Source of the DNA: an uncultured Planctomycetota bacterium
Lineage (GTDB): Bacteria; Planctomycetota; Phycisphaerae; UBA1845; Fen-1342
NCBI GenBank assembly: GCA_900696525.1
Contig: CAADGL010000012.1
Coordinates: 1-64,000, forward strand
Length of the DNA: 64,000 nt
Direction of reading: 5' to 3'
The position numbers were made by a program, and so were the translations under genes. The notes under the pieces are model-generated. The model was not told the DNA's origin, searched no databases, and was given only the letters and a program-made list of their open reading frames with translations. Shown here one piece after another: positions 42,659 through 50,783 of the stretch (positions are counted from its first letter, which is position 1; every line of letters starts with the position of its first letter).

Positions 42659-43555
42659 ATGACCGGCAACGCCCGCCGCAGGTTCCGCATCGGCCCCTCC
42701 GGTTGGAGCTATCCCGACTGGGCGGGGATCGTTTATCCCGCGCGGCGGCCGCGCGGCTTCCGCCCGCTGGCGTTCATCGCGACGCTGTTCGACGCCGTCG
42801 AGGTGAACACGAGCTTCTACGCGATTCCGAGCCCGGCCATGACGGAAAAGTGGCCCGACCAGGTCGGTCCCGACTTCCGCTTCGCCTTCAAGCTGACGAC
42901 GACCTTCACGCACGAACGCGCCGCGTACCCACCCGCCGCCGACGTGCAAGCGTTCATCGAAGCGCTCGCGCCCGTCCGTGCCGCCGGCCGCCTGGGCCCC
43001 CTGCTCATCCAGTTCCCGTGGTCGTTCCGCTACGACCCCGCGGCGGCGGATCGGCTGCGACGGCTGGCGGATGACTTCGCCCAGTTCGAGCGATTCATCG
43101 AGGTGCGGCACATCTCGTGGGCGCAGCCGGAGGCGCTCACTGCACTGGCGGCGGCCGGGGGATGCTGCAACATCGACCAGCCGCGGCTGCCACAGAATCT
43201 GCCGCCGACGACGCACGTGCTGGGCCGGGGGGCGTACGTCCGGCTGCACGGACGCAACGCGGCCAACTGGTTCGCGGAGAACCGCGAGCCGTGGGAGCGC
43301 TACGATTACCTCTACGATGAGGCGGAGCTGCGCGAGTGGGTGGCGCGGCTGAACGAGCTGTCGACGCGGGCCGAGTGGGTGTACGTCTTCGCGAACAATC
43401 ACTACCGCGGCCAGGGCGTCGCCAACGCGCTGGAGCTGCGAGCCTTGCTCGAAGGCGCACGCGTCGCGATCCCCTCGTCGCTCATCGCCGCCTACCCGCG
43501 GCTTTCGGCCATCGCCCTGCCGCAGCGGCAGCGCGGCCTGTTCGATGGCGCGTAA
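42659..43555 (+). CDS. DUF72 family protein
   Basis: A 298-residue TIM-barrel-like protein of the DUF72 (YecE-like) family. The signature segments are RIGPSGWSYPDWAGIVYP, FDAVEVNTSFYAIP, FRFAFKLTTTFTHER, LLIQFPWSF, RHISW, YVRLHGR and VYVFANNHYRGQGVANALEL. The role of the family is not known. It is divergent from the UbiA-like gene with 64 bp between the starts, so both promoters overlap this gap. Confidence 0.92.
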   Translation: MTGNARRRFRIGPSGWSYPDWAGIVYPARRPRGFRPLAFIATLFDAVEVNTSFYAIPSPAMTEKWPDQVGPDFRFAFKLTTTFTHERAAYPPAADVQAFIEALAPVRAAGRLGPLLIQFPWSFRYDPAAADRLRRLADDFAQFERFIEVRHISWAQPEALTALAAAGGCCNIDQPRLPQNLPPTTHVLGRGAYVRLHGRNAANWFAENREPWERYDYLYDEAELREWVARLNELSTRAEWVYVFANNHYRGQGVANALELRALLEGARVAIPSSLIAAYPRLSAIALPQRQRGLFDGA

Positions 43556-43572
43556 CGCGCCCAGCGAGCCTG

Positions 43573-44754
43573 CTAGCGCGCCGACGCCGCCGGCTGGAGA
43601 GCCGCCAGGTACTCCTGGGCCTCGGCGTTGCCGGGGTCGAGCTCCAGGGCCCTGCGGAAGCTCTCGGCGGCCTGCTGGCGATCGCCGATCTCGAACCTCA
43701 GCTTGCCGAGGCGCACGTGGTTGGCCGGGTTGCCGCCCTCGATCTCGATCGCGCGAATCGCGAACGCCAGGAGCTGGTGCCGCGCGATCAGCCCCTGAAG
43801 CTCGGACCGTCGCAGCGAGATGTCGACGATCTCAGCGAGGGTGGCGGCGGCCTCGGCCTCGCGCCCAGGTCGGACTTCGGCGATGGGCACGCCGGCGGAG
43901 TTCACCCGGAGCAGGCTGCGATGCATGATGCGCAGCGTGCTGATGCGCAGGTCGAAGGCGCGGTCGAGGTATTGCAGGTTCTCCAGGCTGAGCGGATCGT
44001 CCTTCAGGCGCTGGGCGGCGAACTGCTCGAGGCGCTGCGACTCGCGGACCGCCTTGTCGAACTCGTTCAGCTCCAGCAGCGCCTCGACCATGATCTCCCA
44101 CGCGGCGTAGGTCTTGCCCTCGAGCGCGACGGCCTGCTGGGCGGTCTCGACCGCCCGCGTGCGATCGCCGCGGCCCTGGTAGGCCTTCGCCAGCAGCGTG
44201 AGGACATCGAGCCGGCGGTCTGGCGGGGCGGCCAGCAGCGCCTGCTCAAGGTAGGGCACGGCCTGGCGCCAGAGGCGCGAGCGCACGTGTGTCCGCCCCA
44301 TTCCCAGGTTGGCGCGGAAGTCGGCGCGGTTCTCGCCCAGCACCTTCAGGTAGTACTGCCGGGCCGCGTGCACGTCGCCGGCCATGTCCTGAATCTCGGC
44401 CATCAGCTCCAGGGCTTCGAGGTGCCGCGGGTCGCGTTGCAGCGCGATGCCCGCGAGCTGCTGGGCGCGCTTGAAGTTCTCATCCGTCCGCGTCTCCAGC
44501 AGTTGCCGCGCCGTGTCAACCAGCGCCTCCAGGCTCATCGTCGCCGGGTCGATCCGTGTCACCCCCGGCCCGGATGCCTCGGAACCGCGCTCACGGCCTG
44601 CTTCGCCGGGGCTCTCCAGGCCGCTCGGCGGCGCGGTCGGCACCGGCAACGGGGGAAGGTCCGTCGGCTGCGTCGTCTGCCCCAAGGCAGGACTTCCCGC
44701 CGCCAGCGCGGCGACCAGCAGGGTTCTCAGCGTGATCGGCGTTCGGCGCGCCAT
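43573..44754 (-). CDS. Secreted TPR repeat protein
   Basis: A 393-residue protein with signal peptide (MARRTPITLRTLLVAALAAG, cleavage after ALG). Mature residues ~60-380 contain tetratricopeptide repeats: GIALQRDPRHLEALELMAEIQD, YLKVLGENRADFRANLGMGR, AVALEGKTYAAWEIMVEALL and FRRALELDPGNAEAQEYLAAL at the end. TPR arrays bind partner proteins, so this likely scaffolds a periplasmic or envelope complex. The ATG at 44754 gives the natural signal peptide; the longer frame is rejected. Confidence 0.85.
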   Translation of the reverse strand: MARRTPITLRTLLVAALAAGSPALGQTTQPTDLPPLPVPTAPPSGLESPGEAGRERGSEASGPGVTRIDPATMSLEALVDTARQLLETRTDENFKRAQQLAGIALQRDPRHLEALELMAEIQDMAGDVHAARQYYLKVLGENRADFRANLGMGRTHVRSRLWRQAVPYLEQALLAAPPDRRLDVLTLLAKAYQGRGDRTRAVETAQQAVALEGKTYAAWEIMVEALLELNEFDKAVRESQRLEQFAAQRLKDDPLSLENLQYLDRAFDLRISTLRIMHRSLLRVNSAGVPIAEVRPGREAEAAATLAEIVDISLRRSELQGLIARHQLLAFAIRAIEIEGGNPANHVRLGKLRFEIGDRQQAAESFRRALELDPGNAEAQEYLAALQPAASAR

Positions 44755-45687
44755 GCGGCTATCTCCATGCCCGCGCGGCATCTGCCGGACGGGGCCGGCG
44801 CGGTCGCGCGGAAGCGAACAAGCATAGTGACCATCTGAGCTTATCGGCAACCCTAGCGTACGGACATCCAAGGGGATACGCCCGTCGGCTGCCCGGGTTC
44901 ATGCCAGCCCCCCGCCTGGCGCGGCGGATCGAACCCCGATGACCGTCGCCTAACCAATTGTTATAAATAGGATTACGACCTCGCCCCGCGCGGCGGTCGT
45001 CGCCTCCGCTCAGGTCCGCCGGTTCCACGCGCATCCACCACCGGCCCATCGATGGCCCGGCCGCCACGGCGCCAAGGGCGGCGAAGGGCCGCGTCGCGGA
45101 CTTCGCGCGCACCAGGTCGTCCGGGGCGTTCGTGTTGGCGCCGCAGGCGCTGATGACCGCGTTCTGGTATTGCGAGCGCGATCTTCCCTTGTCCGAAGGC
45201 GTGTGCGATCAGCCCGGACCACTCCGTGTCCGAACGTTGCCAGATGCAGCCAGAGAGGCGCCATGCGCTGGCCCGGCGCGCGAGGCGTGACGTGTCGGCG
45301 GGTCGCGTGGCGCCCCCAAGCCGGCCGCGCCTGCCGCGCCTTCCGAACCGCCGTGCGCGCCTGTGTGGGTGCCCGGTCCGCAGGTTCTGGATCCGATGAT
45401 GCCGGGTTCGCGTGTGGACCCGCGGGCGCAACGGGTCCCGGAGGATCACGCTTGCCAGCAGCCGCGCGGGGAATGGAATCCGGAGACGGGCACTTGCTTC
45501 CGGGCGCTGACGTGTTACACTCCCCCGTTGTAGGTTGGATCTGACGACCGGGTACGAAGCGGCTGCGCATGAATCGCTTTGCCTTCCCCAAATCGCCTGC
45601 TCCACCGCCTCGGGCCGATGTAGGCCCCTTTCACGGGACCCTGAAAGCGAAACACCGGGTCAGCGCCTGAAGCAGGAGATGTCTGCA
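44755..45687. other. Long intergenic region
   Basis: No credible gene appears in these 933 bp. Several overlapping frames are open because of high GC, but none has a start with a ribosome site or a recognisable protein. An AT-rich patch (TTGTTATAAATAGG) lies at ~44958-44972. A promoter for the RRM gene sits at 45494-45521, followed by a 160-nt leader. The middle part could hide an unannotated RNA or a decayed gene. Confidence 0.5.
45494..45521 (+). promoter_or_regulatory. Promoter of the RRM protein gene
   Basis: TTGCTT (45494-45499) and TACACT (45516-45521) are separated by 16 bp. Transcription from here would give a 5' UTR of about 160 nt before the ATG at 45688. Long leaders are known for cold-induced RNA-binding protein genes. 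Confidence 0.4.
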
Positions 45688-46011
45688 ATGGGCAAGAAAC
45701 TTTATGTCGGAAACCTCAGCTACTCGGTCACGGACACCGACCTCGAGCAGCTCTTCTCTGCCCACGGTCAGGTCGAGTCGGCCCAGGTCATTACCGATCG
45801 CGAAACCGGCCGCAGCAAGGGCTTCGGTTTCGTCGAAATGAGCTCCTCCGAGGAGGCTCAGGCCGCCATCACCGCCCTCAACGGCCAGCAGCACGACGGC
45901 CGTGCCCTCACCGTCAACGAGGCCAAGCCCAAGACCACAACCGGCGGCGGCGGCGGCCGCTCGGGTGGCGGCGGTGGCCGCGGGGGCTACGGCGGCCCGC
46001 GCCGCTGGTAG
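45688..46011 (+). CDS. RRM-domain RNA-binding protein
   Basis: A 107-residue protein with a single RNA-recognition motif. RNP2 is KLYVGNL at residues 3-9 and RNP1 is KGFGFVEM near residue 45. The C-terminal ~25 residues are a glycine/arginine-rich tail (GGRGGYGGPRRW). This is the architecture of bacterial Rbp proteins, which bind single-stranded RNA and are often cold-induced. The ATG at 45688 lies 10 nt after AGGAG, so the alternative ATG at 45679 is too close to that site. A strong terminator follows. Confidence 0.93.
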   Translation: MGKKLYVGNLSYSVTDTDLEQLFSAHGQVESAQVITDRETGRSKGFGFVEMSSSEEAQAAITALNGQQHDGRALTVNEAKPKTTTGGGGGRSGGGGGRGGYGGPRRW

Positions 46012-46339
46012 GCTGAACCAACAGGCATCGGGGGCCTCGGGTATCCGAAAGGCGATCCGGACCCATGCCAGCACAACGCGCGCGGGGAGCCGTGCGAACG
46101 GCTCCCCGCGTGTTTCAACTGCCCCAGTGGCGACAAGACCATCGGGGCCTCGATCCTGGGGGACCGGCTCAGACCGGTCTTCCTAACCAGGGGGAACCGG
46201 CCTCCGGCCGGTCTTTCCCCGGTCTTCCCGAAGGCGCGGTCGCTGATCCTCCGATTCGAGTTTCGTGCGGCGAAAAAACCGGCCCGCGCCGGCCTCTGGC
46301 CGGCGCACGGGGGGCTGTCCGCACAGCAGAAGGTGCCGA
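46012..46339. other. Intergenic region rich in hairpins
   Basis: No gene. After the RRM terminator there is a series of GC-rich inverted repeats built from CCGG-type blocks. They include ACCGGCC/GGCCGGT with a 3-nt loop at 46196-46212 and further CCGGTCTT and GCCGGC copies to ~46310. These may be attenuating structures in the leader of the desaturase gene or a local repeat expansion. Confidence 0.5.
46081..46116 (+). terminator. Intrinsic terminator of the RRM gene
   Basis: A perfect 13-bp stem (CGCGGGGAGCCGT / ACGGCTCCCCGCG) with a GCGA loop is followed by TGTTTC. The stem is strong, the T-tract weak. Confidence 0.75.
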
Positions 46340-47347
46340 ATGCCAATGACCCACGTCCACGACACGCACGAGTCCACGTCGATGGCGACACGGATCGCCA
46401 CGCTGGCCATCGTCGTCATTCCGTTCCTGGGACTCGTCGCAGCCATGATCCTGCTGTGGGGCCGCGGTTTCCATTGGCTGGAGCTGGGCCTCTTCGCGAC
46501 GATGTACACCGCGACCGGACTGGGGGTGACCCTCGGGTTTCACCGCCTGTTCACGCACCGCTCGTATCACACCGTGCGGCCGATCGAGATGACGCTGGCC
46601 GTCCTGGGCTCGATGTCGGCCGAGGGGCCGCTGCTGCACTGGTGCGCCGACCATCGACGCCACCACAAACACAGCGACGGTGAGCGCGACCCGCACTCGC
46701 CGCATGGCTTCGGCGAAGGCGTCAAGGGTGTCTTGATGGGCTTCTGGCATTCGCACATGGGTTGGCTGTTCACCTATCGCGGCCCCAACGTCCAGCGCTA
46801 CGTGCCCGACCTGGCGCACGACCCGGCCCTCAAGCGCATCAGCGACTGGTTCGTGCTCTGGGTGCTGCTCGGCCTGGCGCTGCCGGCGGCGGCCGGCGGG
46901 CTGATCACGCAGAGCTGGATGGGCGCCCTGATGGGCCTGCTCTGGGGCGGGCTGGTGCGGCTCTTCATGGTGCACCACCTCACCTGGAGCATCAATTCCG
47001 TCTGCCACCTCTGGGGCGATCGACCCTATCGCAGCAACGACGAGAGCCGCAACAACGTCCTGTTCGGCATCGTGGCCTTCGGCGAAGGCTGGCACAACAA
47101 CCATCACGCCTTCCCGGCCTCTGCACGGCACGGCTTGAGCTGGTGGCAGCTCGACCTGACGTATCTGGTCATCCGCGCGTTGGCGCTGTTGGGCCTCGCC
47201 TGGCGCATCAACCTGCCGTCACCCGAAGCCCGCCGCGCCAAGGCGATGCCGTGCTGCGGCCGCACGCCCCCACGCGACCGCGTACGGCCCACCGGGACTG
47301 CGCCCGCGCTGGCGCCGCACGCCGTACGCCCGCGCCCGGCGCCCTGA
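46340..47347 (+). CDS. Fatty acid (acyl-CoA delta-9 type) desaturase
   Basis: A 335-residue integral-membrane di-iron desaturase. The three histidine boxes are intact: HRLFTH in LGFHRLFTHRSY, HRRHH in ADHRRHHKHSD, and HNNHH in EGWHNNHHAFP. Two pairs of membrane helices flank them. The enzyme inserts a cis double bond into acyl chains of lipids using oxygen, useful for membrane fluidity at low temperature. Its position after an RRM protein, often also cold-induced, may reflect shared use. The last ~30 residues are proline- and arginine-rich with no conserved role. The ATG at 46340 follows AAGGTG. Confidence 0.93.
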   Translation: MPMTHVHDTHESTSMATRIATLAIVVIPFLGLVAAMILLWGRGFHWLELGLFATMYTATGLGVTLGFHRLFTHRSYHTVRPIEMTLAVLGSMSAEGPLLHWCADHRRHHKHSDGERDPHSPHGFGEGVKGVLMGFWHSHMGWLFTYRGPNVQRYVPDLAHDPALKRISDWFVLWVLLGLALPAAAGGLITQSWMGALMGLLWGGLVRLFMVHHLTWSINSVCHLWGDRPYRSNDESRNNVLFGIVAFGEGWHNNHHAFPASARHGLSWWQLDLTYLVIRALALLGLAWRINLPSPEARRAKAMPCCGRTPPRDRVRPTGTAPALAPHAVRPRPAP

Positions 47348-47409
47348 AGCAAATCGCTTCTGCGAACGGGGGAATCCGACGCGCGATTTGGCTCATGGAA
47401 GAGGCGCTC

Positions 47410-50400
47410 TCAGTTGCGCGCGGCCGCGGGAACACCGGCACCTCCGAGCGGCAGCAGCCGGGCCGCGTCCGTCACCGCCGTGATCCGGGCCGCGTAGCTG
47501 GTCTTCCGCGTCAGGTCCTCGTCCGTCAGGAAGTGCACGTCCAGCAGCCCGTCGGTCTCGTAGCCCGTGCGCAGGAAGTTCATCTCGCTCAGGCAACGGC
47601 TCCAGCCCTCGAGCCAACGCTCCAGGTCGCGCTGCTGCTCGGGGGTGTTCCGCACGTGGACCAGCAGGTCAATATCGCTGCCCGGGCCGGCGGAAGCCGC
47701 CTCCGTGCTGCCGAAGAGGTACATCGCCACCACGCCGAACCGCTGTGCATCGCACCGCCGGGCGATGCGCTCGGCCATGTGACGCCGCCAGCGCCAATGT
47801 TGATGCTGGGGCTCGACGCTGGCCTCGGCGGGCTGACCGCCTTCCCCCGCGGCGACCGCCGCCCCCTCGTCGGCCGGGGCCAGCAGTCCGACGGCCTCCT
47901 GCAGATCGGCGTTCATGAGCACGTGCAGCAGGCGTCCATCGCACGCCGCGGGCACATCGATCACGCGCACCAGGGGGTCGAGCGCGGCCAGCTCGGGCGC
48001 CAGGGCTGCCAGCGCGTTCCCCGCCCGGTCGAAGAAGGCCTCCTGGAACACCGCGCCGTCGTCATCGGGATACAACGGCAGGTAGCGGATGCCCGCCTCG
48101 ACGAGATCCTGGAAGAAGTGCGTGCCGAACGACAGCTCCGGCGTATAGGGGCCTTGCCTGCGTGCGACTTCGACCAGCATCGCCGTGTTGCAGATGTCGG
48201 AATAGGTCACTTTGACGCCCAGGCGGATGTCGCCGCGGCTGCCCCAGCGGCCGGGGCCGATGAGAATGAACCGCCGCTTGGGCAGCAACTGGTTCAGGCG
48301 CGCCACGGCCCGTCCGACGGCGACCAGCTCGGTCTGCGACTCGACGCGCTCGTAGCCAGCCGGATCGACGTAGACGACGTGGCTGATGTTCGGCACGGTC
48401 CCGTTGGAGATGTGCCGGCGGGCCGAGAAGACGATGCGCGAGGGCGGCAGATCGCGCGGGATGGCCGCGGGCGCGAGCTGCCGGCCCAGGTTCTGCGCCC
48501 GGCATTGCAGCAGGTACAGGTCGACGCCGTCGGAGGCGAACTCGACGTCGACCGGCGTGTGCAGCTCGCGCGAAAGCAGATCGAGCAGGCCGCGGATCTG
48601 GCGCACGAAGGGACCGCGATCGAGCAGGCCGTCGAAGGTGAAGACCAGGTCGTCGCGGTCGAAACGGATGTGGCCGGGAATCGGAGAGCGCAGCACGCCG
48701 CCGTCGAGCACGGACACGACCTGCTCGACGCCGACCAGTTCGCGGCCGTACGTTCGAAGGAACCCCTCGCCGGAAACGGTTTCGAAGCGCTGGGTCTCGA
48801 GGTTGATGACGTCGAGGAAGCGCGGCGCGTAGCGGACGCGCTCGTCAATCGTGGTGTTGGCGCGCAGCCCCGGCTGCCCGGGCGCCGCCAGCACCGGAAA
48901 GTCGTCGCCGACGCGATCGACCGCGCGCGTGCCCAGCCCGGGCACAAGCCGCACGAGCCCATCCTCGCGCCTGAGCCTCGGCGACCAGCGGAATTCGTTG
49001 TGGCTGAAAGCCACGCCCGCCAGCGTCGGCAGGAAATAGGGGCCGATGCGCCGCCCGACCACTTCCTGGATCAGCACCCCCATGCCTTCCTGGAAATCAA
49101 GCAGCCCGCGCTCGGCGCGGTAGAGGATCGGGTCCGGGCCAAACGTCGACGCGTAGACCTCGGCGATCGCGTCGAGCAACGCCGCCATCCGCTGCCGCCG
49201 GTCGCCCTGGTTGGCGACAAAGAGACTCTTGTACTTGCCGGAGAAGGCGGCGCCGAACCGGTCTTCGAGCAGGCTGGAGCTGCGCACGATGAGCGGCGCA
49301 TCTCCCAGCTCGTCGAGCATCACCTGCAACCCCTTCACGATCTCCGTCGAAAAACGCGACCCGAGGAAGAGCTGCACCAGGTCGGGGTACTCGCGGCGAA
49401 CCTCCTCGATCGGCCGGTACTTGTGCGCGAACACGTCCTCGAGCTGGTTGGCATAGACGAACTGCCGCAGGCCGTCCGACGAAACGTACCAGCTCCGCGG
49501 CGTGCGGATCGCGGCCAGGTCGGCGTCGGCCGCCGCGTGCCGGCGGAGCACCTGCTGCGCCAGCAACAGCCCCGCCGCCTTTCCGCCCACCTTGCCGTAG
49601 CCCTCGTTGGGCGAGATCGTGCGCGCGAGCAGGTCGCGGAAATCGCCCAGGCCGAACACGTCCTTCGCCACCCGCAGGTACTGCACCTGGCTGCTGAGCA
49701 GGCGGCGGGCCAGCGAAACCGACACGCCCTTGCGCGTCACCTGCGGCAGCAGCACGCCGTCCGACTCCAGCCGCATGTAGCGATCGAGCGCCTCCGAGAG
49801 CTCCGCGTGCGTCGCGTGCGGGTCATCGACCGTCGTCACCAGGAAACCCGCCCGGTCCGCCCGGATCCACTGCCGGATGCACTCCACCGTCTCCGCGTCG
49901 CCCAGCCGCCGGCTGGCCACCGCGAACACGTCCTCCACCAGCGACGCGTCCGTCAGCAGCCCGCGCTTCCGCTGCGGAATGTTCGTCTCCGGAGACAGCG
50001 CGTCATCCTGCTCCTGGCCCTCGGGAAGCATCCGCCGCATGAGCTGCACCGCTTCTTCGACCCCCGCCAGACGCAGGTGGTTGAGCAGCTTGCGGGCGAC
50101 GCGCCGCAGCAGGTCCTGGTCGGTGCGTCGCAGCAGGTCGACGATCACGCGCCATTCGCCGTCGGAACGCTGCGCCGCGCGCTCCGCTTCCCACCGGTCG
50201 GCGGCCAGAATCAGCCGGCGCTGCGTGAACCAGCGGCCGATCTTGGCGGCGATCGTGTCGACCAGCCGCCGCTCCTCGGCAAGGAATGGCCCCTCGTCCG
50301 CCGCGGGCAGCTCACGGGTGTAGCCGACTTCGATCGTCCCTATCTTCAGCGACTGGTCGCAGATGTCCGCCCGCTGCACCCAGCGCTCGTCGAGCCGCAC

Positions 50401-50616
50401 GCCAGCCGGATATGTCGTGCCGTCGCAGGTGATGCGCGCGACGCAGTGCTCCGGGTGCTGCCAACCCGCCGGCAGCGCCGCCGCCACGCGCCCGAGCACC
50501 TCGCCCGGCGGCAAGGTGGGATCGCCGAGCTGCTCCTCCACGTGATAGAGGCAGGCCAACTCCTTGGCCCGCTCCTGAAGCGCGCGCACATGGGCATCGG
50601 GCTGACCCGTGGTCAT
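47410..50616 (-). CDS. GAF-like / PPDK-type ATP-grasp / nucleotidyltransferase fusion protein
   Basis: A 1068-residue protein in four parts. Residues 1-170 begin with a coiled segment (LQERAKELACLYHVEEQL) and resemble a GAF sensor. Residues ~335-710 form a pyruvate-phosphate-dikinase/PEP-synthase nucleotide-binding domain: GYGKVGGKAAGLLLAQ, VRSSSLLEDRFGAAFSGKYKS and a terminal YLLQCRAQN. Residues ~725-915 form a conserved module with IGPGRWGSRGDIRLG and GTHFFQDLVEAGIRYLPLY. Residues ~940-1050 are a Pol-beta/MNT-type nucleotidyltransferase with FGSTEAASAGPGSDIDLLV (G969-S970, D981, D983) and third acid D1026. The phosphohistidine and PEP-binding domains are missing, so this cannot be a complete PEP synthase. 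ATG at 50616 follows GGAG; longer frames run into the gdh promoter. Confidence 0.85.
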   Translation of the reverse strand: MTTGQPDAHVRALQERAKELACLYHVEEQLGDPTLPPGEVLGRVAAALPAGWQHPEHCVARITCDGTTYPAGVRLDERWVQRADICDQSLKIGTIEVGYTRELPAADEGPFLAEERRLVDTIAAKIGRWFTQRRLILAADRWEAERAAQRSDGEWRVIVDLLRRTDQDLLRRVARKLLNHLRLAGVEEAVQLMRRMLPEGQEQDDALSPETNIPQRKRGLLTDASLVEDVFAVASRRLGDAETVECIRQWIRADRAGFLVTTVDDPHATHAELSEALDRYMRLESDGVLLPQVTRKGVSVSLARRLLSSQVQYLRVAKDVFGLGDFRDLLARTISPNEGYGKVGGKAAGLLLAQQVLRRHAAADADLAAIRTPRSWYVSSDGLRQFVYANQLEDVFAHKYRPIEEVRREYPDLVQLFLGSRFSTEIVKGLQVMLDELGDAPLIVRSSSLLEDRFGAAFSGKYKSLFVANQGDRRQRMAALLDAIAEVYASTFGPDPILYRAERGLLDFQEGMGVLIQEVVGRRIGPYFLPTLAGVAFSHNEFRWSPRLRREDGLVRLVPGLGTRAVDRVGDDFPVLAAPGQPGLRANTTIDERVRYAPRFLDVINLETQRFETVSGEGFLRTYGRELVGVEQVVSVLDGGVLRSPIPGHIRFDRDDLVFTFDGLLDRGPFVRQIRGLLDLLSRELHTPVDVEFASDGVDLYLLQCRAQNLGRQLAPAAIPRDLPPSRIVFSARRHISNGTVPNISHVVYVDPAGYERVESQTELVAVGRAVARLNQLLPKRRFILIGPGRWGSRGDIRLGVKVTYSDICNTAMLVEVARRQGPYTPELSFGTHFFQDLVEAGIRYLPLYPDDDGAVFQEAFFDRAGNALAALAPELAALDPLVRVIDVPAACDGRLLHVLMNADLQEAVGLLAPADEGAAVAAGEGGQPAEASVEPQHQHWRWRRHMAERIARRCDAQRFGVVAMYLFGSTEAASAGPGSDIDLLVHVRNTPEQQRDLERWLEGWSRCLSEMNFLRTGYETDGLLDVHFLTDEDLTRKTSYAARITAVTDAARLLPLGGAGVPAAARN

Positions 50617-50783
50617 CAGCGACTCCGTCGCAGAATTGTAGTGCACCGGCCCCGCGAACGCCGCGCCCGAACAACCGCGGCCGCCCGGCGCGGGCGGCGG
50701 GGGTCGTTGTTGCGTGCATTTGGCGGGACAGGGTACGCTCCCGGTCGACAAGCGCCGCGGCCCAGGGCGGCGGGAGGCTGGCG

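Noticed and set aside
45170-45544. A 124-codon frame in the gap before the RRM gene
   Set aside because: It has no ribosome site and arginine/glycine-rich composition, and it crosses the likely RRM promoter.
47410-50616. Annotation as phosphoenolpyruvate synthase (ppsA)
   Set aside because: Only the nucleotide-binding domain is present. No TSCHAAI-type phosphohistidine motif or PEP-binding barrel could be found.
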